Source: Berkiella sp964606325
Lineage (GTDB): Bacteria > Pseudomonadota > Gammaproteobacteria > Berkiellales > Berkiellaceae
NCBI GenBank assembly: GCA_964606325.1
Contig: CAZSGE010000007.1
Coordinates: 29,530 to 93,529 of the forward strand
DNA: 64,000 nt
Direction of reading: 5' to 3'
Position numbers and translations under genes: made by a program. Below the pieces are notes generated by a model. It was given only the letters and a program-made list of their open reading frames with translations, was not told the DNA's origin and did not search any database. This document shows, in pieces, positions 52,681 through 61,667 of the stretch (within the stretch, counting starts at the first letter, position 1; the number at the start of each line of letters is the position of its first letter).

Positions 52681-53090
52681 AAAGCACTCAATTTATGCAA
52701 TATAAAAATTATTATGGTTCAGTCAATATCGATACTGAAAACAATTTGCTTTACGGAAAGGTTGAATTTATTCGAGCAGTGATCACTTTTGAAGCAAAAG
52801 ATGCTGGTGGTTTAGTCAAAGCATTCCATGAAGCTGTAAATGATTACTTAGCTTTTTGCCATCAAAAGAAAATTGAACCAGAACAACCTTTCAAAGGAAG
52901 TTTAAATGTTCGGATTGGAGAAGCCAGACATAGAAAAGCATGGCTTGCAGCTAAATCAGCAGATAAAAGTATTAATGATTATATTTGCCAGGCACTTGAT
53001 GAAAGCTTTAATACTAAAGTCCAACATGCGCATGAAAGTACTAAAACTAAACAGAAAAAATCCACCGATGAAAAGCGAAAATCAGCATAA
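52677..53090 (+). CDS. hicB: HicB-type antitoxin
   Basis: 137 residues. N-terminal degenerate RNase-H-like HicB domain (ITFEAKDAGGLVKAFHEAVNDYLAF) and C-terminal ribbon-helix-helix segment (FNVRIGEARHRKAWLAAKSADKSINDYICQALD, split: LNVRIGEARH, then SINDYICQALD), which binds the operator. Ends in a basic tail. Neutralises HicA; order hicA-hicB is standard. Confidence 0.9.
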   Translation: MKSTQFMQYKNYYGSVNIDTENNLLYGKVEFIRAVITFEAKDAGGLVKAFHEAVNDYLAFCHQKKIEPEQPFKGSLNVRIGEARHRKAWLAAKSADKSINDYICQALDESFNTKVQHAHESTKTKQKKSTDEKRKSA

Positions 53091-53109
53091 TTATTCTAAT
53101 TTTAGAATC

Positions 53110-53157
53110 AAAAAGATGGAAACGATTAGAACACAGATTTTGTGTGGGTTGATTTAG
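53110..53157 (+). repeat. 48-bp direct repeat, right copy
   Basis: 46 of 48 bases match the tgt 3' end, including the TAG stop. It could re-supply the tgt C-terminus (KKMETIRTQILCGLI) if the module were excised. Confidence 0.95.
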
Positions 53158-53224
53158 TCTTTTTTCTTCAATGAGCAAAGCGAATATGTAGGGCCGGGAT
53201 CATAGGTAACAGAGATATAATCAA

Positions 53225-53325
53225 GCCGCGGGAATTCGGCGCTTTTTCCGCATCCCCGCTGCTTGACAGCGGGGTCCACTTTTAAAATGCAGATGGATCC
53301 CGCGGTCTTCGCCGCGGGAATTCGG
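53225..53325. repeat. GC-rich palindromic repeat cluster
   Basis: Gene-free region 53158-53649. GCCGCGGGAATTCGG occurs at 53225-53239 and 53311-53325. Between are hairpins CCCCGCTGCTTGACAGCGGGG-like and CCCGCGGTCTTCGCCGCGGG. Resembles palindromic elements of other intracellular bacteria. Confidence 0.7.
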
Positions 53326-53341
53326 ACGAGGTGAAATTATT

Positions 53342-53600
53342 TTTGCGAAGCAGATTGCTTTCAGACAAGTCGCCTAGTTTTTAAGCGCGAGGAGTGTACT
53401 CTCAGTACATGACTCGTGCGAAAAAACGCAGACAACGCAGCATCAAAGCAATCTGGGAAGCAAAAAATTTTTGCAAGCAGTTTGATTTCAGACAAGGCAT
53501 CAAGCTTGCGAATTGTCAGGAGTTTACATCACAGTACATGACTGACATGAGCAAGCGCAGATAACGCAGTATAAAAGCAAAATGCGCCGCAAAAATAAAA
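53342..53600. repeat. Imperfect tandem repeat, about 127-base period
   Basis: Two units, each with CAGACAAG (53362 and 53489), a GGAGT...ACA...GTACATGACT hairpin and CGCAGA..ACGCAG, diverged by substitutions. Lies directly downstream (in porin transcription) of the terminator at 53594-53622. A structural RNA or decayed mobile element is possible. Confidence 0.65.
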
Positions 53601-53622
53601 AAAGGGAGCCAAGAGGCTCCCT
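53594..53622 (-). terminator. Rho-independent terminator of the first porin gene
   Basis: On the minus strand AGGGAGCC-TCTT-GGCTCCCT followed by T7. Strong. Confidence 0.9.
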
Positions 53623-53649
53623 AAAACATCAGTCGAGGTGTATCAATTC

Positions 53650-54672
53650 TTAAGAGTTAGCACCGCCAATCTTAACGCGTAAGAATGGGCCGTATTTACC
53701 CCAATCTTGTGCTGCGCCAAGGTAAGGAGCATTGTCTGCTAAAGGTTGTGCATTGAAACCATCATTAACTTGATATGCGGTATTGCCATTCTTGAACACA
53801 TTTATCATGTTCATGTATTTCATACCCAAGGCCACATCCCATGCTGCACCACGAAGTTCGTGTCTGAATTTGCAACCCCAATTGATACCAAATTCTATAT
53901 CTAGTTTTCCTACAACAGAATCGGTTTCATGTGGTTGATAATCATAACCACTTCCTGCTAATGGGCCAACAAGTTCACCTAATGTTTGACCGTACTCATT
54001 TTCAACTTTTAATAACGTGGTGTTGGCACCTGCAAAAATATGCCAGGTTGGGTTATGGGAATACCAACGGCTCACAAAGCCCACACCAGGACCAAAGCCT
54101 TTGATCAAATTTTCTGTCGATTCAAAACGAACAACACCAGACTGTTGAACCGTTTCATTGAGAGTTTGTGTAACACGAGAGTATTCCAAAAATGCTTTAA
54201 AATCTAAGCAAAAATGATCACCAAAGTGTAGATCATGCACCGCGCCCACTCTAAACTCATGCGCATTGGTATCAAGCTCTGTTGCAGCAAAAGTGAAAGC
54301 ACCTGGTGCTAAACCAAGCGCACGAATGCCAAAATCACCTTGTCTGTCTACATCATTTTGAAAATGATCATAGCTCATAAATAATTTGGTATGGGTATGT
54401 GGCAAGCGATAGCTCACACCCAAGGCCCAATCAAATTCATAATCAGGATCAACAAAGAAATGATTGTGCGCGCCATCAAAAGTTGCAGGTGGCGTAGTTG
54501 CTAATGTGTAATCGCCAACGCTTAAACCATTATTGCTTTGGCGCATGTAGGTTGCATCGCCCCACACCGCAATGCCGTTCCAAATTTCATGAACGTGCGC
54601 GCTCGCAATCATGGGTGCAGCCATACTCACTGCTAACACCGCTCCAAATGTAACCTTGAGTACTTTCTTCAT
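53650..54672 (-). CDS. Lpg1974-type outer-membrane porin, paralogue 1
   Basis: 340 residues, Sec signal (ends ASA at about residue 26). Beta-barrel-like alternating pattern with AVWGDATYMRQSNNGLSVGDY at the N-terminus and a C-terminal WGKYGPFLRVKIGG typical of Legionella major outer-membrane protein relatives. AAGGATTGATCC precedes the ATG. About 60 percent identical by eye to the neighbour at 55182. Probably the general porin. Confidence 0.88.
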   Translation of the reverse strand: MKKVLKVTFGAVLAVSMAAPMIASAHVHEIWNGIAVWGDATYMRQSNNGLSVGDYTLATTPPATFDGAHNHFFVDPDYEFDWALGVSYRLPHTHTKLFMSYDHFQNDVDRQGDFGIRALGLAPGAFTFAATELDTNAHEFRVGAVHDLHFGDHFCLDFKAFLEYSRVTQTLNETVQQSGVVRFESTENLIKGFGPGVGFVSRWYSHNPTWHIFAGANTTLLKVENEYGQTLGELVGPLAGSGYDYQPHETDSVVGKLDIEFGINWGCKFRHELRGAAWDVALGMKYMNMINVFKNGNTAYQVNDGFNAQPLADNAPYLGAAQDWGKYGPFLRVKIGGANS

Positions 54673-54940
54673 GGATCAATCCTTATTGAAGTTCTAAACA
54701 TTAAACGAAATCTTTTTTGCTTACTGCCTACCTATTTTTGAAATTAGTAGACGATTTATCAGCTCAACAACTAAAAATACAACAATTTTTAATTACCAAC
54801 TCATGTAAGAAAATGGACCAATTAAAAATGCATTAAAGATAGGCTAGTACAGGATTTGAAGACCGGCAAAGTTAGGCAGCAAAAAGATTACAACAATAAA
54901 ACTGTTAGTCAGTTAGCTTTTAGAGGGTGAATTCTTTAAA

Positions 54941-55109
54941 GTTGCGTAAGCAACAAGAGTTCTCTCCTTGTATCCCCTGAAGGATCGGGGACGCGAAGGA
55001 GAGAGGACGCTCTGGCGTCAAGAGAGATTTTATCTTGATAGAATCCATCTCTGCGTGCAAAGCACGCCTCTTCCCTTTACAAGGGAAGATAATTTGTCGC
55101 TACGCGACA
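54941..55109. repeat. Hairpin repeat element (type B, inverted copy)
   Basis: Within the 509-base gap between the porins. Ends GTTGCGTAAGCAAC and GTCGCTACGCGAC; inner TCTCTCCTT and TTCCCTTTACAAGGGAA. Reverse-orientation relative of 8298-8457. The rest of the gap is the porin promoter region. Confidence 0.75.
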
Positions 55110-55127
55110 TTTGAAAGAATTATAGGC

Positions 55128-55160
55128 AAAAAAAAAGGGGGGCATAAGCCCTCCCTTTCT
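55128..55160 (-). terminator. Terminator of the second porin gene
   Basis: GC-rich stem AGGGAGGGC-TTAT-GCCCCCCTT followed by T9 on the minus strand. Confidence 0.85.
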
Positions 55161-55181
55161 TATTCTGACTTAACCGTTCAA

Positions 55182-56240
55182 TTAAGAATGGTTGCCGCCA
55201 AGTTTGAAGCGTAAGAATGGACCATATTTGCCCCAATCTTGTGCCGCACCAAGGTAAGGAGCGGCTGTAAATTGTGGTATTGTTGATCCACCGCCATTAA
55301 CTTGGAAGGCGGTATTACCATTCTTGAACACATTAAACATGTTCATGTATTTCATACCAAGCGCCACATCCCACTTCATACCATGCAATTCATGTCTGAA
55401 GGAGCAATTGTAGTTTATACCAAATTCAATATCTAATTTACCAACAATTGAATCACTGTCTTCAGGTTGATAATCATAGCCCTGACCGACTTGTGCAGCA
55501 TTAGTACTATTAATTATTCTAAAAATTTGGGTAAACTCATTTTCCACTTTGAGTAAGGTGGTATTTGCGCCTGCAAATAATTGCCAGTGCGGATTACGCG
55601 CATACCAGTGTGACATAAAGCCCACACCTGGACCAAAACCGGTAACCTTGTTTTCGGTTTCTCTGGTTCTAAAGTTATCATTATTGTTTCGAGAAATACT
55701 TTCATTAAAGTTTTGTTTTAATCTGTCGTATTCCAAGAACGCTAATAAATCTAAGCAGAAACGATCGCCTAAATGTAAATCGTGGACTAAGCCTAAACGA
55801 TATTCATGGGATTTCACATCATATTCAGTAACACCTTGGGTGGGTTGCAATTCGATGTTTGGGCCGACAGTAACGCTAGGCGAAATACCAATGTTCCTAA
55901 TATTTACATCGCCTTGGCGATCAATATCGTTGCTGAAGTGATCGTAGCTAAAGAAAACGCGATTGTGGGAGTGTGGTAAGCGATAGCTCACGCCTAGTGC
56001 AAAATCAAATTCATTTTCTGGTTCTAAAAAGTAATGATTGTGGGCACCATCTGCAAGTGTTGAGTAGGGTACTAAAGCATAATCACCCACGCTCAAGCCA
56101 TTGTTGCTTGGTCTCATGTAGGTGAGATCGCCCCAAACAGCAACATGATTCGCGATAGGATCATGCGCAACAGCTGCAATTGGTGCAGCCATGCTGACCG
56201 CTAACAGTGCTCCAAATGTAACTTTAAATGCTTTTTTCAT
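55182..56240 (-). CDS. Lpg1974-type outer-membrane porin, paralogue 2
   Basis: 352 residues, tandem paralogue of the gene at 53650, with the same signal peptide, AVWGDLTYMRPSNNGLSVGDY start, EFDFALGVSYRLPHSH, a divergent extracellular region around TQGVTEYDVKSHEYR, and the WGKYGPFLRFKLGG end. AAGGACTCATCC before ATG. Separate terminators suggest independent expression; the pair may allow surface variation. Confidence 0.88.
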   Translation of the reverse strand: MKKAFKVTFGALLAVSMAAPIAAVAHDPIANHVAVWGDLTYMRPSNNGLSVGDYALVPYSTLADGAHNHYFLEPENEFDFALGVSYRLPHSHNRVFFSYDHFSNDIDRQGDVNIRNIGISPSVTVGPNIELQPTQGVTEYDVKSHEYRLGLVHDLHLGDRFCLDLLAFLEYDRLKQNFNESISRNNNDNFRTRETENKVTGFGPGVGFMSHWYARNPHWQLFAGANTTLLKVENEFTQIFRIINSTNAAQVGQGYDYQPEDSDSIVGKLDIEFGINYNCSFRHELHGMKWDVALGMKYMNMFNVFKNGNTAFQVNGGGSTIPQFTAAPYLGAAQDWGKYGPFLRFKLGGNHS

Positions 56241-56486
56241 GGATGAGTCCTTATTAGTCCTAAATAATCGAAATCTTGTCCCTGGAGCTTCCCTTTGGTT
56301 ATGTCTAAACCAAGCTGCTCTTTTGTAAGAAAATGAACAAATTCAATACTTGCATTGGGGATAGACTACCAATGAAGGGGGAAGATACACAAGTAAAATA
56401 GAAAAAAATTTTTGCGCAAATGAAGATTTTGTACTACGGGGCATGTTAGTTAGAAAGGATTAAAAATAAAAATCTGGATTTTCATA

Positions 56487-56722
56487 AAAGGTGAGCGAAG
56501 CGAACCAATTGTACCCACTTTGTAAAGGGGGTCGCTTAACGAAGTTAAGCAGGGGGATTTATCTTTTGTATGAGTGCTGATTTAGGTTTGTCATTCGAGC
56601 AACACTGCTTCGATATGGCTTCATGAACAATTATCCAATCTCAGCCTCAGATAAATCCCCCGCTTGCTGCGCAAGCCGCCCCCTTAACAAAGTGGGCAAT
56701 TTGCTCGCTTCGCTCGCCGAAA
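56487..56722. repeat. Facing half-copies of the type A element
   Basis: Inside the 679-base gap 56241-56919. A right-end half at 56487-56561 (GTGAGCGAAGCGAACC ... CAGGGGGATTT) and an oppositely oriented half at 56652-56722 (ATAAATCCCCC ... CTCGCTTCGCTCG) form an inverted pair with a unique 90-base centre. Nothing else recognised in the gap. Confidence 0.7.
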
Positions 56723-56919
56723 AATCATTACATTTATAGTTAGAAAAATTAAAAATTAATCTACACAGTGATGCAAGATGAGAATTTTGTAATCAAAGGA
56801 ATTTAAATTTAGAAACTAACCAGAAAGGCAGAAGATCTTAGCAGGCCTACTACGCCTAAAAAAATTCAAAGGGTATAAGAATTTGTAATGCTCGCTTTTA
56901 GCGAGCTAACAAATTCTAG

Positions 56920-56995
56920 TGGTGGGTCGTGATGGATTCGAACCATCGACCAATAGATTAAAAGTCTACTGCTCTACCGACTGAGCTAACGACCC
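56920..56995 (-). tRNA. tRNA-Lys(UUU)
   Basis: 76-base cloverleaf. Acceptor GGGTCGT / ACGACCC, anticodon loop CTTTTAA (anticodon UUU), T-loop GTTCGAATC, encoded CCA. Confidence 0.95.
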
Positions 56996-57087
56996 AAACA
57001 TAAGGGCGCTATCATACCCTAAACTTTCGAAAGTTCAAAGAATTAGAACGCACTCTTTACACTTGAATTTTAAGCACACGATGAGAC

Positions 57088-57918
57088 TTATTTTTTCTTG
57101 GTGACTTTTCGCGGCTTACTTGGCGCATTTTCTTGAGTTTCTTTTGCTTTCTTTGATCTTTGAGCCAGATTGTCAGCATTAGCTTGCGCCCTGTTATATT
57201 GCTGGACTACTGCCTCTGAGGGTAACCGATCAGTTAGTTTTGGCTCTGTGCCATCAAAACGCTGAGATGGCATTTTATGGTTGTCTTTAGTCTTAGGATC
57301 CTTTGGCTGTTCAGGCAGTTCCTCTTGCAGCAAGGCAGCATCTTCGGCCTCTTGCATTTTGAGTTTAGCATACATGCCCACGAGTACTTCCGTACATAAA
57401 CCCAAGCTACTCAGCCCCCCTACTAGCCATGTCGCTTTAAAAGCCGCTATTGGGGTGAAGCCTAGATATAATCCGGCAAAAAAGGTTACCCAAGGTGCGG
57501 CATGAGCAGCGGATCGCACCATTGAGCCTGTAGTTGGCATCTCAAAGCCATGGGTGCCTGTACGATAAGCATAAATAAGATTGGCCGCTGTAATCGACCC
57601 TATGGCTCCCAACAAGATAAAGTTGGAATAAGGCACCAAAAAAGAGAACGGCATCATCATTTTAAACGCGTGGGAGACAAAACCCACGGTCAGCTGCCCC
57701 GCCATTCCCCCAATGGCTGAGGAGCCAAAATAGGCCAAGGTAAATGGCAACATAGCAAAGACCAGACCATAAAAATTACTTCCTAAAACAGTGGCAATCG
57801 CATTAGAGATGAATTGAAATTTCTCGCGCTTTTGCTTATCACGTAGATATTTTTTGAGCTGAGCAGAGTTTTTTGGGGCTACTGCTGCATTTCCTGCTTC
57901 TGGGCCTGTTTGAGACAT
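57088..57918 (-). CDS. Hypothetical membrane protein with charged tail
   Basis: 276 residues. Hydrophilic basic N-terminus, then about four to five membrane spans between residues 50 and 190 (for example GLVFAMLPFTLAYFGSSAIGGMAG), and an extended charged tail (200-276) ending KPRKVTKKK. No family recognised. It follows cpoB by about 90 bases on the same strand and may or may not belong to that operon. Candidate translocated membrane effector by architecture only. Confidence 0.6.
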   Translation of the reverse strand: MSQTGPEAGNAAVAPKNSAQLKKYLRDKQKREKFQFISNAIATVLGSNFYGLVFAMLPFTLAYFGSSAIGGMAGQLTVGFVSHAFKMMMPFSFLVPYSNFILLGAIGSITAANLIYAYRTGTHGFEMPTTGSMVRSAAHAAPWVTFFAGLYLGFTPIAAFKATWLVGGLSSLGLCTEVLVGMYAKLKMQEAEDAALLQEELPEQPKDPKTKDNHKMPSQRFDGTEPKLTDRLPSEAVVQQYNRAQANADNLAQRSKKAKETQENAPSKPRKVTKKK

Positions 57919-58010
57919 AATTCACCACTTTGAAAACTGACAAAACGCACAAATTGACCGACAAGGTAACATGGCGCCAAAACGGTGTCAACTAACTGGC
58001 AAAAATATGA

Positions 58011-58856
58011 TTAGATATGGCCTTCATGCTGCATTCTTTGCAAGCGTGAATCTGCAAGCTGTGCAGAGGTGGTGCCGGGGAATTGTGATTTGACCTGATT
58101 TAAGATCTCTACAGAGCGCTTCCATTGGCCCTTGTTATATTCTACATAGCCCAATTTTAGCAATGAATCTGCCGCTTTGGGATGCTTAGGATTTTGGCTA
58201 TAAACCATATTGAAAGCTTCGGCCGCCTTTTCAAGGTTACCTTTGGTTAAATGAATTTCACCTAACCAATACTGCGCATTAGGCGCGTATTTGCCTTGGG
58301 GATTTTGCGTTAGCATATTGTTGAACGCTTTAAGCGCCCCATCAAAATCTCGGTTTTGTACTAAACGATAAGCCGCTTGATAGGCCTTTTCATCGTTGAC
58401 AGGCGTTGCTTGCGCATTAACAGCAGCAGCCATCGGTGCAGAAGCAATCGTGGGATCAGGTTCGTCACTGACAAATTGACTTGCGGCATTTAAATCTAAG
58501 GCTTGTTGTGCCGCAGGATCTTGGCTAGAGACAGAGGGTGTTGCAGCTTTGGTCGCGCTAACACGTTTGTCTAAATCCATATAAAGCTTTTTGTTTTGTT
58601 CTTGCATTTGCTGCATTTGGTAGGCTTGTTCTTCAACCTTACCACGTAACTCTTGCATCTCTCTTTGCAAATACTCAATTCTTTGCAACATATTGAGAGA
58701 AGGATTTTCACCACTCATATTGCTCTGAAAAGAAGATTGTTGAGAGTTCGAACGAGACTCTACATCAGCAAGCGCGCACGCTATCCCTGCATGACACAGA
58801 GATAGCATGGCTAGGAATGCTTTAACCCTAGAGTTTGTTGCTCGGGTTTTTAGCAT
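58011..58856 (-). CDS. cpoB: Cell division coordinator CpoB (YbgF)
   Basis: 281 residues. Signal peptide, an N-terminal trimerising coiled coil (about 55-105, LQRIEYLQREMQELRGKVEEQ) and three TPR repeats (from about 160, YQAAYRLVQNRDFDGALKAF). Works with TolA and PBP1b at the division site. Starts one base after the pal stop. Confidence 0.93.
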   Translation of the reverse strand: MLKTRATNSRVKAFLAMLSLCHAGIACALADVESRSNSQQSSFQSNMSGENPSLNMLQRIEYLQREMQELRGKVEEQAYQMQQMQEQNKKLYMDLDKRVSATKAATPSVSSQDPAAQQALDLNAASQFVSDEPDPTIASAPMAAAVNAQATPVNDEKAYQAAYRLVQNRDFDGALKAFNNMLTQNPQGKYAPNAQYWLGEIHLTKGNLEKAAEAFNMVYSQNPKHPKAADSLLKLGYVEYNKGQWKRSVEILNQVKSQFPGTTSAQLADSRLQRMQHEGHI

Positions 58857-58857
58857 C

Positions 58858-59361
58858 TTATTCCTCGTATACGATAACAGCGCGACGATTTAGCGCTTTA
58901 TCTTCAGCTGAATGACCTAATGAATCTGGCTTTTCTTTACCAAAGCTAACGGTTGCAACTTGGTTACCTGAAACGCCTTGTGACATTAATGCATCAGCTA
59001 CTGAACGTGAACGTCTTTCACCAAGTGCCACGTTGTATTCACGGCTACCGTTTTCATCGGTATGGCCTTCTACACGAATGCGACGGTTAGGATTTTGTTT
59101 TAAATACTCAGCATGAGCATAAACAACTTCATAATCGCCTTGACGAATTTCTGATCTGTCGTAATCAAAATAGATTTTACGCTTAGCCATCATGTCGCGC
59201 GCAGCATCATCGCTTGCAAAACCAGCGCCTTCACCAGCACCATTTGCACTTGCGCCGTATGCTCCGTTCTTGCCGCCGTGCTTAGCATTGTGTGAACAAC
59301 CTACAACACCTAAACATAGTACGACACCTACTGCTAAATGACGCAACCCCCGAATTTGCAT
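58858..59361 (-). CDS. pal: Peptidoglycan-associated lipoprotein Pal
   Basis: 167 residues, lipobox GVVGC (Cys22) after a signal peptide, Gly/Ala-rich linker, OmpA-like domain with IYFDYDRSEIR, VEGHTDENGSREYN and RRAVIVYEE, which holds the peptidoglycan-binding Asp/Arg. Outer-membrane anchor of the Tol-Pal system. Confidence 0.96.
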   Translation of the reverse strand: MQIRGLRHLAVGVVLCLGVVGCSHNAKHGGKNGAYGASANGAGEGAGFASDDAARDMMAKRKIYFDYDRSEIRQGDYEVVYAHAEYLKQNPNRRIRVEGHTDENGSREYNVALGERRSRSVADALMSQGVSGNQVATVSFGKEKPDSLGHSAEDKALNRRAVIVYEE

Positions 59362-59409
59362 GTTTGACTCCTTACCTAATTATAAATTTATGTAAACCAG
59401 TATCTTATC

Positions 59410-60789
59410 TCAAGAGAGAAACGGTGACCATGCTGGTTCTTGAACACTACCTTCACGCGCTGGTAGGCGCAATTGCCCCCGACCATCAAGGGTCACTAAC
59501 CCCAGAATCTGGCGATCGCCATCTTGCGTGCCATAGAGTACCATAGCCCCGTTAGGAGACAAGGTGGGAGATTCATCTAACCGAGCATGAGTCAGAACTG
59601 TAACCTGCCCTGACACCAATTCTAAACTCGCAATATGAAACTGATCACCTTTATCTTCTCGATGCATCATTACTAAATATTTACCATCCGGTGTTAACAT
59701 CGGTCTGGCATTATAGTTACCAATGAATGTGACTCTGTCGATTTTTCTGGAAGCTAAATCTAACCGATATATCTGCGGTTTACCACCACGATTAGAAGTA
59801 AAAAATAAAGATCGGCCATCTGCAGACCAAGCTGGCTCCGTATCAATCGAATATCCATCAGTTATCTGAGTTAGTTCTTTGGTGGCGATGTTCATCATGT
59901 AGAGCTTAGGCGTACCTGTTTTAGATAAAACCAAAGCCAATTTTTGACCATCTGGTGACCACGCGGGCGCACCATTAATGCCGGCAAAATGAGATAGCAA
60001 TCTACGTTCACCTGTTGCCACGTCAATAATATAAATTTCAGCACGGTTTTTTTCAAACGAAACGAAAGCTAGGCGCTTACCATCTTTTGACCAAGAAGGT
60101 GACATAATCGGTTGTTTAGATTTCACTAAACTGACTGGGTTAAATCCATCTGCATCTGCCACTTCCAAACTATAGCGGTTGCCATCCATCGTTTTAACAA
60201 CCATCACATAGGCAATGCGGGTTGAAAAAGCGCCTCGAATACCGGTTAATTTTTCATAAATGATATCGCTGACATGATGCGCTAAAGCACGAAAATCTTG
60301 GCGGCGAATGCCTGAGAAGGATTTTTCAATTAACACATTACCATTTTTAACCAATAACTCACCATTGTTGAGTTGCTTTTCACCCTGGCTTGGCACGTTG
60401 TAGACATCTAGCAGTTTAAAAGTAACGGTGTAAAAATCGTTGCCTTGTGGCGTTACGGTGCCCACCACAAGATTCTCAGCGCCAATCGTTTGCCATGTGC
60501 TCACATCCAACTCTTGTTGCGTTGAGCGAATATTGGGAAATTGTTCAGGGTAAAGTGGTGAGAAGCGTCCACACATTTTTAAATCGTTACGAACAACACT
60601 GGCAATTTCTTCAAAAGAGCTGCCCACCCCATTTCTGGCTGAGGTTTCTTGAATGCTGGTTGTTACCGCAATCGGGATCCCGGCGGCTTCCCCTTCGGTA
60701 ATGTCGATATTCAAACGAGCCTGCGCATTTAAGGCCACAAAAAATAGTGATCCTAATATTACTTTTTTAAGTGTTGGTAAAAAACTCAC
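59410..60789 (-). CDS. tolB: Tol-Pal periplasmic protein TolB
   Basis: 459 residues. Signal peptide, N-terminal TolB domain, then a six-bladed beta-propeller with repeated SPSWSKDGKRLAF / SPDGQKLAL / SADGRSLFF motifs. Overlaps tolA by four bases. Binds Pal. Confidence 0.96.
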   Translation of the reverse strand: MSFLPTLKKVILGSLFFVALNAQARLNIDITEGEAAGIPIAVTTSIQETSARNGVGSSFEEIASVVRNDLKMCGRFSPLYPEQFPNIRSTQQELDVSTWQTIGAENLVVGTVTPQGNDFYTVTFKLLDVYNVPSQGEKQLNNGELLVKNGNVLIEKSFSGIRRQDFRALAHHVSDIIYEKLTGIRGAFSTRIAYVMVVKTMDGNRYSLEVADADGFNPVSLVKSKQPIMSPSWSKDGKRLAFVSFEKNRAEIYIIDVATGERRLLSHFAGINGAPAWSPDGQKLALVLSKTGTPKLYMMNIATKELTQITDGYSIDTEPAWSADGRSLFFTSNRGGKPQIYRLDLASRKIDRVTFIGNYNARPMLTPDGKYLVMMHREDKGDQFHIASLELVSGQVTVLTHARLDESPTLSPNGAMVLYGTQDGDRQILGLVTLDGRGQLRLPAREGSVQEPAWSPFLS

Positions 60790-61667
60790 GCGGCCCCCGG
60801 TTGGAATGTAAAGGTAAATTCGCGAAATGATTTGGCAATGTTGTCATCTTGAGGCATCGGCAAAGGAGACGCTTTTTTAACAGCAACCTCGCTTGAGCGA
60901 TCAAATTCCACGCTGCCGCTACCTTCAATAACGGTGGCACCAACCACTTCGCCTGTGGGTAATAACTTAACTAATATTTTGCATTTGAATCCATCGTAAT
61001 CAAAACCAATAGGCTGGCGCCAATTTTGATTAATCTTGTTTCTAATTAATAAAGCATGACGCGTAATTTCATTTTGCAACGCACGTGGATTGGCGGCAGG
61101 CGCTTGCTTTTCTTGCTCTTGTTTTTGATCCGCTTTTTGTTGTAATTCTTTTTCTTTAAGCTCAGCCAAACGTTTTTCTTCAAGGACTTTCTTTTCTAGC
61201 TCGGCCTTCTTTATTTCTTCCTCTTCCTTTTTCTTTTTGGCTAACTTTTCTTCTTTTTCCTTTTCTTTTTTCTTAATAGCCTCTTCTTTCTCTTTGGCTA
61301 ATTTTTTAATTTCCGCTTCTTTTTTCAATGCGATTTCTTTTTTCAGGGCAATCGCTTCTTCTTTTTCACGTTTTTGTTTTTCAATCTTTTCTATTTTTTC
61401 TTGTTTTTCTTTTTGTGCTAACTCTTTAACGCGCTTTTCTTCTTCGCGTTTATCATTTTCATTTTTTTCAAGTCGTTTAATTTCGCTTTGTAAGGTTTTT
61501 TTGCTGACCATCACCGCGTCAATGATAGGCTTATTATCGGGCGTTGGCGGCGCAGATATATGGATGGTTTGCTCAAAACTAAGCGTCAACAGCAACACAA
61601 TCATCACATGAAAAGAGATGGATACAGCCAAAGATATCTTTTCAGAGCGACTTCTTGCGCGTTTCAT
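60786..61667 (-). CDS. tolA: TolA
   Basis: 293 residues: short cytoplasmic end, single membrane span (LAVSISFHVMIVLLLTLSF), long Lys/Glu/Ala helical domain (about 75-200) and C-terminal domain with GFDYDGFKCKILVKLLPTGEV. Links inner membrane to Pal. Overlaps tolR and tolB by four bases each. Confidence 0.95.
   Translation of the reverse strand: MKRARSRSEKISLAVSISFHVMIVLLLTLSFEQTIHISAPPTPDNKPIIDAVMVSKKTLQSEIKRLEKNENDKREEEKRVKELAQKEKQEKIEKIEKQKREKEEAIALKKEIALKKEAEIKKLAKEKEEAIKKKEKEKEEKLAKKKKEEEEIKKAELEKKVLEEKRLAELKEKELQQKADQKQEQEKQAPAANPRALQNEITRHALLIRNKINQNWRQPIGFDYDGFKCKILVKLLPTGEVVGATVIEGSGSVEFDRSSEVAVKKASPLPMPQDDNIAKSFREFTFTFQPGAA

Noticed and set aside
53110..53157. A second tgt gene fragment
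   Set aside because: Only the last 48 bases are present; explained as a direct repeat flanking hicAB.
61237..61611. Long Ser/Phe-rich open frame opposite tolA
   Set aside because: Mirror of the Lys/Glu-rich TolA helix; no independent support.
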